Shown in pieces: positions 1-10,045 of a stretch of DNA of 34,674 bases; position 1 is the first letter of the stretch; each line of letters begins with the position of its first letter. The translations under genes and the position numbers were made by a program. This stretch comes from Alphaproteobacteria bacterium (GTDB lineage Bacteria > Pseudomonadota > Alphaproteobacteria > Puniceispirillales > Puniceispirillaceae). Where the stretch lies: positions 1 through 34,674 of the forward strand of contig WTJS01000111.1 of the NCBI GenBank assembly GCA_011524735.1. The letters are read 5' to 3'. The notes beneath the pieces are model-generated. The model made no database searches, was not told the origin of the DNA, and saw only the letters and a program-made list of their open reading frames with translations.

Positions 1-288
1 TTTCCTGAGCAATATACGGACGGGCTGAAACTGTTCACAGTCGGACTGACCAATGATCCAAAACGGTTGAGTGTGGTTCGAAAGACACGTCAAATCGCTC
101 AGTCGGATGAATCCAACACCGATTACACGGATCTTGAGCAGATTTCCAAAGAAGTTCGTGATGCGCGTCGTCTGTTTGCAAAGAAACAATGGCCAGTGAT
201 TGACGTTACTCGTCGCTCAATTGAAGAGACTGCAGCGGCAGTTATACAGCTTTACACAAATTGGCAGGAAGAGAACGAAATCACGTGA
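1..288 (+). CDS. ppsR: Pyruvate, phosphate dikinase/PEP synthase regulatory protein (PPSR, DUF299), C-terminal part; 5' end outside window
   Basis: Frame 1 is open from the window edge to TGA at 286-288. The translation ...LTNDPKRLSVVRKTRQ...YTDLEQISKEVRDARRLFAKKQWPVIDVTRRSIEETAAAVIQLY matches the DUF299 C-terminus. Confidence 0.93.
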   Translation, partial: FPEQYTDGLKLFTVGLTNDPKRLSVVRKTRQIAQSDESNTDYTDLEQISKEVRDARRLFAKKQWPVIDVTRRSIEETAAAVIQLYTNWQEENEIT

Positions 289-959
289 CGGACACCGTTT
301 TTGCACGGCTCCCAACGGGACCGCTGATACTGGCTTCAACAAGTGTCACCCGTCAGCGTCTCCTCAGCAATGCCGGAATCGAATATGTGGCACAGTCAGT
401 GCGGATAGATGAAGACGCCTTTCGTCATGCTGCCGCTGCCGAGGGCGTAGCTGCCAAAGATGTTGCTGTTCTTCTGGCGGAAATGAAGGGGCAGGCTGCG
501 CACAGTTCTGTAGCGCCAGCACCAGGACAGCTTCTTCTGGCAGCCGATCAGATCCTGGAGCTGGACGGAAAAATGCTCGGCAAACCATCTGACCGCGATA
601 TGGCAACGCGACAGATTCAAGGACTGTCCGGTAAAACCCACAGCCTTCACACCGCAGCAGTCATGTTCCGGGAGGGTCAGCGGATTTGGCATCATGTCGC
701 TGAAACAAGGCTACAGATGCGGACACTTCAGGATGGTGAGATTGCCAGCTATCTCGATATCATAGGCGAGGCTGCCTTTTGGAGCCCGGGAAGCTATCAG
801 ATTGAAGGTGCTGGCATGCATCTGTTCCACAAGATTGAGGGGTGTCATTACAGTGTTCTTGGCCTCCCCCTTCTCGAAGTGACTGGTTTCTTGCGCGAAC
901 ATGGACTTGCATTTGCGGAATCTGCAAGCAAAGCAGGTGAATCTGAGGCGGATCGATGA
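285..959 (+). CDS. maf: Maf-like nucleotide pyrophosphatase
   Basis: ORF contains LILASTSVTRQRLLSNAGI and LAADQILELDGKMLGKP, typical of Maf. A GTG start at 285 overlaps the ppsR stop; a TTG at 261 is the alternative start. Confidence 0.9.
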   Translation: MTDTVFARLPTGPLILASTSVTRQRLLSNAGIEYVAQSVRIDEDAFRHAAAAEGVAAKDVAVLLAEMKGQAAHSSVAPAPGQLLLAADQILELDGKMLGKPSDRDMATRQIQGLSGKTHSLHTAAVMFREGQRIWHHVAETRLQMRTLQDGEIASYLDIIGEAAFWSPGSYQIEGAGMHLFHKIEGCHYSVLGLPLLEVTGFLREHGLAFAESASKAGESEADR

Positions 960-1564
960 TTGTTGTTGGTCTGACAGGTGGAATTGCCACTGGTAAATCC
1001 ACAACCTCGACAATTTTCCGCGAGATGAACATACCTGTTCATGATGCCGATGCGACAGTTCATGGGCTAATGGCACCAAACGGACCTGCCACGACCGCCA
1101 TCGCGGCCAGATTTGGCGCTAAGGTTATCGCGGCTGATGGGTCAGTTGACCGTCAGGCATTGGGTAAGACCGTGTTTGGTGATGATGAACTTCGCCGTGA
1201 CCTTGAAGCCATTCTGCATCCGCTGGTTGCGGCTGATCGCGATCAGTTTCTGGCGCAGCATAGACAGGCTGGCGCAGCTGTCGTTGTTCTGGATGTACCC
1301 CTTCTGTTTGAAACTGGGGGTGACTCTTTATGCGATCTGACCATCCTCTGTGTCGTTGATCCCCAAATTCAGCGTGATCGGGCCATGCAACGGCCCGGCA
1401 TGACGGCTGACAAGCTTGACGGGATTATCGCCAGCCAGATGCCAATGGCCGAAAAGATTGAACGCGCTGACTATGTGATCAATACTGACGGTGGTGTAGA
1501 CGCCGCCCGCGCCGACCTTCTGCAGATTCTGGGCGATCATGTGGATCCTGCAAACCATCCGTGA
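956..1564 (+). CDS. coaE: Dephospho-CoA kinase
   Basis: MIVVGLTGGIATGKSTTS P-loop and VVVLDVPLLFETGGD motif. ATGA overlap with maf. Confidence 0.95.
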   Translation: MIVVGLTGGIATGKSTTSTIFREMNIPVHDADATVHGLMAPNGPATTAIAARFGAKVIAADGSVDRQALGKTVFGDDELRRDLEAILHPLVAADRDQFLAQHRQAGAAVVVLDVPLLFETGGDSLCDLTILCVVDPQIQRDRAMQRPGMTADKLDGIIASQMPMAEKIERADYVINTDGGVDAARADLLQILGDHVDPANHP

Positions 1565-1584
1565 CAAGGAACAGGCTATCAGAC

Positions 1585-2289
1585 ATGCGTGAAATTGTTT
1601 TGGATACTGAAACCACCGGCATTGATCCACGCGACGGGCATCGAATCATTGAAATCGGCGCTCTGGAAATGGTGAATCAGTCACCCACAGGCGCGCAATA
1701 TCACGTCTATATCAACCCTGAGCGGGAAATTGACGCCGGCGCCGTGGCCATTCACGGGCTGACTGGCGAGTTTCTGGCAGATAAGCCCATTTTTTCCGCC
1801 ATTGCGGATGAATTTCTGGATTTTATCGGGGATGCCCCGCTTGTCATCCATAATGCTCCGTTTGATATGGGGTTCATCAATGCGGAACTGGCGCTTCTTG
1901 GCCGGGAAACACTGCCGTCAGATCGGGCGGTGGACACACTTATCATGGCGCGACGCAAATTTCCCGGCGCACAGGCCAACCTGAATGCCCTATGTCGCCG
2001 GTTCGAAATAGATAACAGTCATCGTGACCTTCATGGCGCACTGGTTGACGCCGATCTGCTGGCGTCGGTCTATATCGAGCTTCTTGGCGGCCGACAGCCA
2101 AATCTGTCTCTTGAACCTGATATTCAAAAAATTGATGCATCAACACGGCAGGACGGGGCCAGTGACACCGGCTTTGCTCTTCGCGCGGATGCCAGCAAAT
2201 TTGCCCGTCCGCATGCCGCTAGTGAGGATGAACTCAAGTCTCACGCAAAGCTGATGGACAGGATTGAAAATCCCATCTGGCTTCGGTAG
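1585..2289 (+). CDS. dnaQ: DNA polymerase III epsilon subunit (3'-5' exonuclease)
   Basis: MREIVLDTETTGIDPRDGHRIIEIGALE (ExoI motif), VIHNAPFDMGFINAEL, HRDLHGALVDADLLASVY. The ORF track extends to a GTG at 1561. Confidence 0.95.
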   Translation: MREIVLDTETTGIDPRDGHRIIEIGALEMVNQSPTGAQYHVYINPEREIDAGAVAIHGLTGEFLADKPIFSAIADEFLDFIGDAPLVIHNAPFDMGFINAELALLGRETLPSDRAVDTLIMARRKFPGAQANLNALCRRFEIDNSHRDLHGALVDADLLASVYIELLGGRQPNLSLEPDIQKIDASTRQDGASDTGFALRADASKFARPHAASEDELKSHAKLMDRIENPIWLR

Positions 2290-2310
2290 CGGACGGTCAG
2301 CAAAATTGTC

Positions 2311-2829
2311 CTAGGCTTCGCCTTCTGGCGTCGCATCAGCTGTGTCACCACCGGCAGCGGCCTGACGCTCCAGATTGGATTGATAGACAGCCACGAAATC
2401 CAGCGGTTGAATATTCAGCGGCATGAAACCACCGTCGCGTGTGACATCAGAGATGATCGCGCGGGCGAAGGGGAACATCAGTCGTGGTGCTTCAATCATG
2501 ATCAGCGGGTTGAGGTTCTCGCGGCTTGCACCAGGTGCCGATACGATGGCGGCATAGGTCAGTTCGGCAAGAAACAGGGTTTTGTCCGATGTTTTGGCAC
2601 GTGCTGACAAAGACAGCATGACTTCATACTGCTCATTATTCAGGCCGCGTGCACCGACATTCACCCCGATTTCGACATCTGGTTGGGATGGTGGATCAAT
2701 CAGAATGTCGGGTGCATTAGGATTTTCGAAAGACAGATCCTTGATATATTGCGCGTGGACAACAATCTGGCGGCCAGCCTGCTGATCCTGCGCGCTGGTA
2801 TCGGTTCCGTTGGTGGTCTGTTCCGCCAT
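2311..2829 (-). CDS. secB: Protein-export chaperone SecB
   Basis: QIVVHAQYIKDLSFENPNAP...LEAPRLMFPFARAIISDVTRDGGFMPLNIQPLDFVAVY-like SecB core. Confidence 0.96.
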   Translation of the reverse strand: MAEQTTNGTDTSAQDQQAGRQIVVHAQYIKDLSFENPNAPDILIDPPSQPDVEIGVNVGARGLNNEQYEVMLSLSARAKTSDKTLFLAELTYAAIVSAPGASRENLNPLIMIEAPRLMFPFARAIISDVTRDGGFMPLNIQPLDFVAVYQSNLERQAAAGGDTADATPEGEA

Positions 2830-2943
2830 GGGAATGTCCCTTCCTGTGTTTAGAGCGTGAAAAATCTGACGCTGCGGATAGCATGTCAGTGATCTGGCGA
2901 CAAGATCTGCCTCGGCGATTCTGTGTCTGGCTCGGTTTCAGAT

Positions 2944-3534
2944 CTATTTTTCGTTGAGGCTGCGGCGTCCACCCGTTGAGGCATCATCACGTTCTTCGAA
3001 TTCACCTTCAATGGTGTCATCGCGTGCGTCAGGGTGATTGCCTTGATGGTCATGGTCGTGACGGTTAAAGCCGTTGCGATTGAAACCTCCCGGTCCAAAA
3101 CCAGCCTGTCCAAATCCACCCGGTCCAAACCCGGCTTTAGCTCCCATCGGGCCCTTACCCATAAATCCGAACCGTCCAGCTTTGCCGATATTCTTCATAA
3201 GCATGGTCCCAACCAATGTACGAATGCCGGGCACGAACATCATCAACCCCATGGCATCGGATACATATCCAGGGATCAGCATCAGCACAGCACCGAGAAG
3301 GAGCGACAGGCTGTCCGCAATTGACGCTAATGGTGCCTCACCGCGAGCCACCTGTTTCTGTAGCGACGCCATGACCACTCGCCCCTGCGTTCGCAGAAGC
3401 CAGATACCAATGGCACCAGTTACGAAAATGCCAATCAGGGTCAGCAGAACACCAATTTCACCCCCAATTTCAACAAAGGTTGAAATTTCAAGCCAGATCC
3501 ACAGGCAAAAGCCAATAATGAAGATAAGAGCCAC
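2944..3534 (-). CDS. fxsA: FxsA family membrane protein with Gly/Phe-rich C-terminal tail
   Basis: Hydrophobic N-terminal region FIIGFCLWIWLEISTFVEIGGEIGVLLTLIGIFVTGAIGIWLLRTQG and ...LLLGAVLMLIPGYVSDAMGLMMFVPGIR, followed by a GFGPGGFGQAGFGPGGFNRNGFN tail. Confidence 0.88.
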   Translation of the reverse strand: MALIFIIGFCLWIWLEISTFVEIGGEIGVLLTLIGIFVTGAIGIWLLRTQGRVVMASLQKQVARGEAPLASIADSLSLLLGAVLMLIPGYVSDAMGLMMFVPGIRTLVGTMLMKNIGKAGRFGFMGKGPMGAKAGFGPGGFGQAGFGPGGFNRNGFNRHDHDHQGNHPDARDDTIEGEFEERDDASTGGRRSLNEK

Positions 3535-3731
3535 GATGTGTTTAATCCCTGCTGAATGCGCCCCAGCAATCTACCGTCTGAAAATGCCCTTCAGGGCATC
3601 TACAAGCATAAATGAAGAAAAAAATTCCCTGTCTGTAGCTTGCTGGATTATTTGGACAACATATGTATCCTGTAGCCACGCATTGTAAGTCACTTTGCGA
3701 ACAAGACCAAACCATCCCATCGGGGGACCCC

Positions 3732-4373
3732 GTGCAGTTTATCGACATCATCATTTTTGCCGTTATCGCCGTACTTCTTGTCCTGCGGCTTCGCTCCGTT
3801 CTTGGCCAGCGCCCGGGATATGATGAACAGCCCCAGCGTGACACCAGTTTTGACAGGAATGGCGCCGATGTGATTCCGATTGATACTGGGCGCCGGAGCG
3901 GGATTGATGATGGGCACGGCATTGCCGCGCTTCGCAAGGCTGACCGGTCTTTCTCTGAAAAGGAGTTTCTTGGTGGTGCTGCCGCAGCTTTTGAGATGAT
4001 TTTGACATCTTATGCCGATGGCGACGTTGCCAAGCTAAAGCGTCTGCTCAGCTATGACATGCTGCAGAGCTTCACCCAGTCAATTCAGCAGCGACAGCAG
4101 GATGGAGAACGTCTTGCCATCACGTTGGAAACGCTGAGTGAGGCCGAAATTGTCGATGCAAGGGTGTTTGACAATGTCGCGGCTGTGACTGTGAAATTTA
4201 CCAGCACACAAACACGTATCCTGACGGATGAAGATGGTGTGACAATCGAGGATGAGGATACCGGCACTCGTGAGCTTGTCGATATCTGGACCTTTGAACG
4301 TGACCTGACTCTGGATGATCCGAACTGGAAGCTTGCAGAGACGGAATCACCAGATGATGAGGATGACGCCTAG
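3732..4373 (+). CDS. Tim44/TimA-like domain protein
   Basis: VQFIDIIIFAVIAVLLVLRLRSVLGQRPGYDE membrane anchor, then FSEKEFLGGAAAAFEMILTSYADGDVAKLKRLLSYDMLQSF, a Tim44-like domain. GTG start at 3732 chosen; ATG at 3663 is the alternative. Confidence 0.88.
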   Translation: MQFIDIIIFAVIAVLLVLRLRSVLGQRPGYDEQPQRDTSFDRNGADVIPIDTGRRSGIDDGHGIAALRKADRSFSEKEFLGGAAAAFEMILTSYADGDVAKLKRLLSYDMLQSFTQSIQQRQQDGERLAITLETLSEAEIVDARVFDNVAAVTVKFTSTQTRILTDEDGVTIEDEDTGTRELVDIWTFERDLTLDDPNWKLAETESPDDEDDA

Positions 4374-4403
4374 GCACGACCTGGCGGAAAGGCTGTCGAG
4401 ATC

Positions 4404-4964
4404 ATGACTGCCCCCGGTGACAAGCTGCCAGATGATGACGCCGAGCTTTGGGACCGCGTGGCCAAAGGCGTCAAAGTCTATGAGCATGAAGGGCGGCTGG
4501 TGCAGCAGCCCTCCACATCACCAAAGTCAAAACCAAAGAAAAAAGCAAAGGTGCCAGGCAAACCAGCGGCGGTGATACAGGCTGCAGTGGTGAAGCCTAC
4601 GGCGCGCCCGGTTGATCTTCGCGCTGGGGATCATGCCGGCATAGATCGGTCCACCCGGCGCCGACTGGCACAGGGACAGCTTGCTATTGAAGCGCGGCTT
4701 GACCTTCACGGCCTGAATGCCGAACAGGCCGAGCGCCGACTGTCATCCTTTCTGAACCTTGCGCTTCGACAGGGCCATCGTGTGGTGCTGGTCATCACTG
4801 GCAAAGGTCAAATGGGTCAGGGCGTTTTGCGGAGGCTGGTTCCAGAATGGTTGAAATCGGGGCCCTTATCCTCGTCGGTACTGGCCATTTCAACAGCCCA
4901 ACCGGCTGATGGTGGGGACGGCGCGCTTTATGTCATGTTGCGTCGCCGCAGGCAGATTTCATGA
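4404..4964 (+). CDS. Smr/MutS2 C-terminal domain protein
   Basis: ARLDLHGLNAEQAERRLSSFLNLALRQGHRVVLVITGKGQMGQGVLRRLVPEWL is a Smr domain (LDLHG and TGKG motifs). Confidence 0.92.
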   Translation: MTAPGDKLPDDDAELWDRVAKGVKVYEHEGRLVQQPSTSPKSKPKKKAKVPGKPAAVIQAAVVKPTARPVDLRAGDHAGIDRSTRRRLAQGQLAIEARLDLHGLNAEQAERRLSSFLNLALRQGHRVVLVITGKGQMGQGVLRRLVPEWLKSGPLSSSVLAISTAQPADGGDGALYVMLRRRRQIS

Positions 4965-5329
4965 CACCCTTTGGGGCCAAAATGCGTGATCTTCGTGCTG
5001 CCCGCGGCCTGACACAACAGCAGCAGGCTGATGCGCTGGGCGTCTCTAAAGCCTATATCTCATCGCTCGAGACAGGAAAGCGCGGCAGACCATCTGTGCC
5101 ATTAGTGGATCAGATCTGTGCCTGGCTTGGGCTGATCTGGGATGATGCTGAAGAACTGAAGACCCTTGCAGCCTTGTCTCATCCCAAACCAACGATTGAT
5201 GCCTCACAGGCAAGTGCCGAGGCTGTGCGTCTGGCAAATCTGATGGCCACTCATATCGACAGGCTTGATCCGGAAAGCTGTCAGCGCCTCGCTGACCAGC
5301 TGCTTGTTGAGGTCAAGCGGCAGGTCTGA
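4961..5329 (+). CDS. XRE-family helix-turn-helix transcriptional regulator
   Basis: MRDLRAARGLTQQQQADALGVSKAYISSLETGKRGRPS HTH. ATGA overlap with the Smr gene. Confidence 0.9.
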   Translation: MTPFGAKMRDLRAARGLTQQQQADALGVSKAYISSLETGKRGRPSVPLVDQICAWLGLIWDDAEELKTLAALSHPKPTIDASQASAEAVRLANLMATHIDRLDPESCQRLADQLLVEVKRQV

Positions 5330-5423
5330 GACGATTGTGCGCTTTGTGGCGGTGGTGACTTGTGATATCAAGCTGCTGCTGGCGGCCTTGTCCGCCAACC
5401 CCGTTCTGACCTGATGGTGCCAC

Positions 5424-5969
5424 ATGACTCCAGAACAGCTGTCGACACATGTTGCCAAGATCTCGGTGGAAAGTCCGACGCGTCTGTCGCAGGGCGATAT
5501 ACATGAATTGTGCGATGCGGCTGAAGAAGCCATCCTGTCCGGAGGCGGATTTGGCTGGCTGACTCCGCCTCCCCGTTCAGTCATGGAAGATTACTGGCGC
5601 GGTGTACAGCTGATACCCGAACGTCATCTGGTTATCGCCCGTCTTGATAAGGTTGTGGCTGGCAGCTGCCAGATCGTATTGCCGCCACGCAACAACGAAG
5701 CGCAGGCTTTCACTTGCCAACTGACCACGTTTTTTGTCGCCCCGTGGGCACGTGGTCATGGTCTGGCCCAGATGATTGTTGCCGAAGCAGAGGCACTGGC
5801 AAAATCCAAGGGGTTTATGATGATCAACCTGGATGTCAGATCGACCCAGTTTCGGGCCATACAGTCCTTTGAGGCACGCGGGTTCCATCGCTATGCTGTC
5901 AACGACTTCTATGCCCGGGTCGATGATCAATATGTGTCAGGCTACTATTATCACAAGGAGCTGAAGTGA
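5424..5969 (+). CDS. GNAT family N-acetyltransferase
   Basis: FFVAPWARGHGLAQMIVAEAEALAKSKGFMMINLDVRSTQFRAIQSFEARGFHRY contains a GNAT acetyl-CoA-binding motif. Confidence 0.88.
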   Translation: MTPEQLSTHVAKISVESPTRLSQGDIHELCDAAEEAILSGGGFGWLTPPPRSVMEDYWRGVQLIPERHLVIARLDKVVAGSCQIVLPPRNNEAQAFTCQLTTFFVAPWARGHGLAQMIVAEAEALAKSKGFMMINLDVRSTQFRAIQSFEARGFHRYAVNDFYARVDDQYVSGYYYHKELK

Positions 5970-6325
5970 TGTCCTATGACGACAGCAATGTGTTTGCCCG
6001 CATTCTACGGGGCGAGCTGCCCTGCAAGAAGGTTGCAGAAGATGAGCACACGCTGGCGTTTGAGGATATCAATCCCGGCCGTGCGGTTCATGTTCTGGTG
6101 ATTCCCAAGGGTGCCTATGTTGACTGGCTTGATTTTGCAGCCAAGGCGTCAGCTGAAGAACAGACAGCCTTTACCCGCATGATTGCGCATGTTGCCGAGA
6201 TAACAGGAATTGCCGGTACCGGCTTTCGGGTGGTTTCCAATATCGGTGAAAATGGTCATCAGGAAGTGCCGCATCTTCACATGCATGTGTTGGGCGGCGA
6301 GCCGGTTGGCCGGATGCTTTCCTAG
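5966..6325 (+). CDS. HIT-family nucleotide-binding protein (HinT-like)
   Basis: NVFARILRGELPCKKVAEDE...AFEDINPGRAVHVLVIPK...VPHLHMHVLGG; histidine triad present. ATGA overlap with the GNAT gene. Confidence 0.95.
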   Translation: MMSYDDSNVFARILRGELPCKKVAEDEHTLAFEDINPGRAVHVLVIPKGAYVDWLDFAAKASAEEQTAFTRMIAHVAEITGIAGTGFRVVSNIGENGHQEVPHLHMHVLGGEPVGRMLS

Positions 6326-6409
6326 CGCAAATATAAGCAAAATCTAACTAACTTGCGGCCTTGCTGCCACCTGTCCATCATGCCCATCCGTTAGGATAGG
6401 ACACTTGGT

Positions 6410-7924
6410 ATGCATGCTAGCATCAAGACAGTGGCGTTTCGCGGAATTGAAACCATTCCGGTCGATGTTCAGGTGCATATTGCCAATGGGCTGCCATCGA
6501 TGGCCATTGTCGGCCTGGCTGACAAGGCGGTGGCAGAATCCCGTGAACGAGTCCGTGCCGCGCTGGGGTCCATCGGACTGGCACTGCCGCCAAAGCGGAT
6601 TGCAATCAATCTGGCCCCTGCCGATGTGGTTAAGGAAGGGGCGCATTTTGACCTGCCTATTGCGCTGGGCCTGCTGGTGGCAATGGGTGCTGTGCCTGCA
6701 GATTCAGTTGCTGGTGAGATGGTGCTTGGTGAGCTGTCACTTCACGGCGGAATTGAATCCGTGTCAGGCGCACTGCCAGCGGCGCTTGCCGCCGTCGCCA
6801 ATGGACTTGATCTGATCTGTCCCGCTTCCTGCGGGTCTGAGGCGGCGTGGGCGAGTGATCTTTCCATAACGGCCGCTCCTGATCTGATGTCATTGCTAAA
6901 CCATCTCCGTGGGCATCAGATGTTGCCGCCACCAAGACCAGAGCTGCTTCCCCCATCGGGTCCAGCTCCTGATATGCAGGATTTAAAGGGTCAGGAAACA
7001 GCTCGTCGGGTGCTGGAGATTGCGGCTACTGGTGCCCATAACCTGCTGATGATCGGGCCACCGGGCGCTGGCAAATCCATGCTTGCCGCCAGGCTTCCAG
7101 GCTTGCTGCCACCGCTGACACCCCAGGAAGCGCTGGAAGTCACCATGTTGCATTCGGTCGCCGGTCAGTTGCCGGAAGGTGGGTTGGTACAGTCAAGGCC
7201 TTATCGGGACCCGCACCATTCGGCGTCAATGCCGGCCCTTGTAGGTGGTGGTGCACGTGCGCGGCCAGGCGAAATTTCATTGGCACATGGCGGCGTGCTG
7301 TTTCTGGATGAACTTGCCGAATTCACCAAGCCTGTGTTGGATGCGCTGCGTCAACCGCTTGAAACGGGTCATGTCGTGATTGCACGCGCCAACCATCACG
7401 TGAGTTATCCCGCTCGGTTTCAGCTTGTGGCCGCGATGAATCCCTGCCGTTGTGGCTATCTTGGTGATCCTGCACGTGCCTGCAGCAAGGCACCAGCCTG
7501 TGGCCGCACCTACAGTGCACGCATATCCGGCCCAATGCTGGACAGGTTTGATCTGATCATTGAAGTGCCGGAAGTTGACGGAAAACTGCTGTTGAAAGGC
7601 ACGCCAGGTGAAACGTCGCAGCAGGTTGCGTCTCGGGTCAAGCTGGCACGCGACTTTGCCTGTCAGCATGTGCTGGATGAAGCGGATGCTCTGCCCCTCG
7701 ATGCTGGAGCTGGAAACAGGCAGGATGTGCCAGTCAGCCAGATCGACGAAGATGCCAGAAAATTGCTGGAACTGGCGATTGATCGTCAGTCACTCTCAGC
7801 AAGAGGATTCAATCGGGTCCTGCGGGTGGCGCGGACGATTGCCAATCTTGATGGCAGCCCAAAGGTTGCCCGCCGTCACCTTGCCGAGGCACTTGCCTAT
7901 CGGGCGATGCCGTTGCTGGCGTGA
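6410..7924 (+). CDS. YifB family Mg chelatase-like AAA ATPase (ComM-type)
   Basis: N-terminal [37 protein letters not shown], Walker [22 protein letters not shown], and [12 protein letters not shown] signature. Confidence 0.95.
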   Translation: MHASIKTVAFRGIETIPVDVQVHIANGLPSMAIVGLADKAVAESRERVRAALGSIGLALPPKRIAINLAPADVVKEGAHFDLPIALGLLVAMGAVPADSVAGEMVLGELSLHGGIESVSGALPAALAAVANGLDLICPASCGSEAAWASDLSITAAPDLMSLLNHLRGHQMLPPPRPELLPPSGPAPDMQDLKGQETARRVLEIAATGAHNLLMIGPPGAGKSMLAARLPGLLPPLTPQEALEVTMLHSVAGQLPEGGLVQSRPYRDPHHSASMPALVGGGARARPGEISLAHGGVLFLDELAEFTKPVLDALRQPLETGHVVIARANHHVSYPARFQLVAAMNPCRCGYLGDPARACSKAPACGRTYSARISGPMLDRFDLIIEVPEVDGKLLLKGTPGETSQQVASRVKLARDFACQHVLDEADALPLDAGAGNRQDVPVSQIDEDARKLLELAIDRQSLSARGFNRVLRVARTIANLDGSPKVARRHLAEALAYRAMPLLA

Positions 7925-8901
7925 GAGGGATGTGCTTGCTCAATGGCATCCCATGTGAGGGATGCGATGTCCGTACCTGACAGGCTGGCGATCTCACGAA
8001 TGCCTGTCGGTGAGGTCACATTGATTTCGGTGAGATAGTCACCAATGACGTCAATGCCAACGAATAGCAGGCCGCGTCGGCGTAGCTCTGGCCCAATTAC
8101 CTCGCAGATATGGGCTTCACGAGCGGTAATTTCGGTGGCAGCAGCCGTGCCACCAACGTGAAGGTTGGACCGCGCCTCACCCTCAGGTGGAACACGATTG
8201 ACCGCACCAACCGCCTTGCCATCAACAAGAATGATGCGCTTGTCACCGTGCCGCACGTCAGGCAGATAGCGCTGAACCATTACCGGTTCGCGGCTGGCAG
8301 TAAAGAACATCTCCAGAAGGGAATGGAAATTCTGATCCCCCTCGGCAAGCCGAAACACACCTGCCCCTCCATTCCCAAACAGCGGCTTGATGATGATGTC
8401 CCGATGCGTTTCACGAAATGCGGCAATGGCATCTGCGTCGCGAGAGATCAGCGTTGGCGGCATCAGATCAGGAAATAAAGTGACAAGCAGCTTTTCTGGT
8501 GCATTGCGAACTTCGGCAGGATTATTCACCACCATGGTGCCCGGCGGCAGCATTTCCAGAAGATGTGTTGCTGTGATGTAGGCCATGTCAAAGGGTGGAT
8601 CCTGACGCATCAGAATGACATCAAAATCGCTGAGTGGGCGGCGTTCGGGCATGCCGACATCAACATGATTTCCAATCTCGTCGCGCAGGGTAATCGGCTG
8701 GCCAACAGCCTCGACCACTCCCGCATTCAGCGACAGCTTGTCAGGGGTGTAATACCACAGGGAATGACCACGCTTCTGCGCTGCCAGAGACAGCGCAAAG
8801 GAGGTATCACCCCGAATATCAATCTGTTCGATAGGATCCATCTGAATCGCAATGAAAAGCGACTCAGTTGTCGACGTCCGCTGGACTGTCTTCTGTGTCA
8901 T
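7897..8901 (-). CDS. gshB: Glutathione synthase
   Basis: [73 protein letters not shown]. Confidence 0.96.
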   Translation of the reverse strand: MTQKTVQRTSTTESLFIAIQMDPIEQIDIRGDTSFALSLAAQKRGHSLWYYTPDKLSLNAGVVEAVGQPITLRDEIGNHVDVGMPERRPLSDFDVILMRQDPPFDMAYITATHLLEMLPPGTMVVNNPAEVRNAPEKLLVTLFPDLMPPTLISRDADAIAAFRETHRDIIIKPLFGNGGAGVFRLAEGDQNFHSLLEMFFTASREPVMVQRYLPDVRHGDKRIILVDGKAVGAVNRVPPEGEARSNLHVGGTAAATEITAREAHICEVIGPELRRRGLLFVGIDVIGDYLTEINVTSPTGIREIASLSGTDIASLTWDAIEQAHPSHASNGIAR

Positions 8902-8910
8902 CAGACGGAC

Positions 8911-9507
8911 CTAGTCACGAAGATCGGTGCGAAGCGAGATGTAATTGACCACCTGCTGGGCAAAGCGAAGTTCCCGTGCATGGTTTACCACCCGGTTCAT
9001 TTCAGCTTCGTCGGCTGCAATGCCAGAGAGATAGACAGTGCCATTTACCACGTCGATGCTGAAATTCAGTGAGGAAACATCCTGATCTGCAATCAGCTTG
9101 CCACGAAGCTGCGCACTTGCGGCCAGATCCTTGGCAACGTCCTTCAGTGATGATTTGTCCTGAACCTGGAGCTCGTTAACCACTTCACGCACGCCGCGCA
9201 CTTCCCAGGCAAGCTTCGTTGCCAGAACTTTTTCTTCTGGCGTTTTTACCTTGCCAGTCATCAGAACCGCGCCGTCATTGACGGTCAGATCGACAACGGT
9301 TGCCAGGCTGGCGTCACTCTGGATGAACTTATCCTGAATTTTGGTGAAGATCACACCGTCTGTGACAGAAGTAGAAATACCTTTTTCGGTGGTTGAGGCC
9401 GCGACCGCGGCGGTGCCCACGCCGACAAAAACAGGTGCGGCGCAACCCGATACCAGCAAAGCCATAACCGTCAGGGCGGCAAATGGTAGAAGGGCGGTTT
9501 TTTGCAT
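8911..9507 (-). CDS. BON domain lipoprotein (OsmY/DolP-like, two BON domains)
   Basis: MQKTALLPFAALTVMALLVSGCAAP lipobox, then two BON-like repeats (FIQSDASLATVVDLTVNDGAVLMTGKV and LNFSIDVVNGTVYLSGIAADEAEMNRVVNHARE). The start is set at the signal-peptide Met rather than the upstream ORF extension. Confidence 0.88.
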   Translation of the reverse strand: MQKTALLPFAALTVMALLVSGCAAPVFVGVGTAAVAASTTEKGISTSVTDGVIFTKIQDKFIQSDASLATVVDLTVNDGAVLMTGKVKTPEEKVLATKLAWEVRGVREVVNELQVQDKSSLKDVAKDLAASAQLRGKLIADQDVSSLNFSIDVVNGTVYLSGIAADEAEMNRVVNHARELRFAQQVVNYISLRTDLRD

Positions 9508-9640
9508 GACTCTGACAAGAGATGCCAGGTGGTAGAGGGCGGTCGTCATGGGGTTGTATACCTTGTCTGTGACAGTGGCAGAAGTTCCAACGCCAATGTG
9601 CCGCCTGCCGATTCCGGGGTCAAGGACAACCGTGGTAGCA

Positions 9641-10045
9641 CTAGCCATCATCTGCCTGCCAGGCATTGCGAATATGAGTGAACATACGCCCATTACCGTG
9701 GAACGGCGCGCTGATCTGGATCAGATCAAACCGCCATTCAAGATTTGGTGAGATATGTCTCTGGCGGGTGAAATCTTCTGCTGCACGCATGATGCGATGC
9801 TGTTGTCGGCGCGAAGGTACGCCGCTGTCATATCCATCCTGCCGGAATTTCACTTCGCAGAAGATGAGACTGTTGCCGCGTCTGGCAATGATATCGATTT
9901 CACCGACGACGGATTTCCATCGTCTTGCCAGAATATAATGACCTTGCAGGCAGAGCATGATGGTGGCCACAGTCTCAGCCATCCGCCCCCATTTTTCAGA
10001 GACGCGGCGTCTATTGGTCCCCCTTTCAGTCCACCTTCGTACCAT
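9641..10045 (-). CDS. yraN: UPF0102 / YraN family endonuclease-like protein
   Basis: GHYILARRWKSVVGEIDIIARRGNSLIFCEVKFRQ core. The start is uncertain; the ORF extends to 10114 and overlaps the end of rsmI. Confidence 0.85.
   Translation of the reverse strand: MVRRWTERGTNRRRVSEKWGRMAETVATIMLCLQGHYILARRWKSVVGEIDIIARRGNSLIFCEVKFRQDGYDSGVPSRRQQHRIMRAAEDFTRQRHISPNLEWRFDLIQISAPFHGNGRMFTHIRNAWQADDG

Noticed and set aside
3074-3688. 204-aa plus-strand ORF opposite fxsA
   Set aside because: Pro/Asn-rich shadow translation of the Gly/Phe-rich fxsA tail and membrane region.
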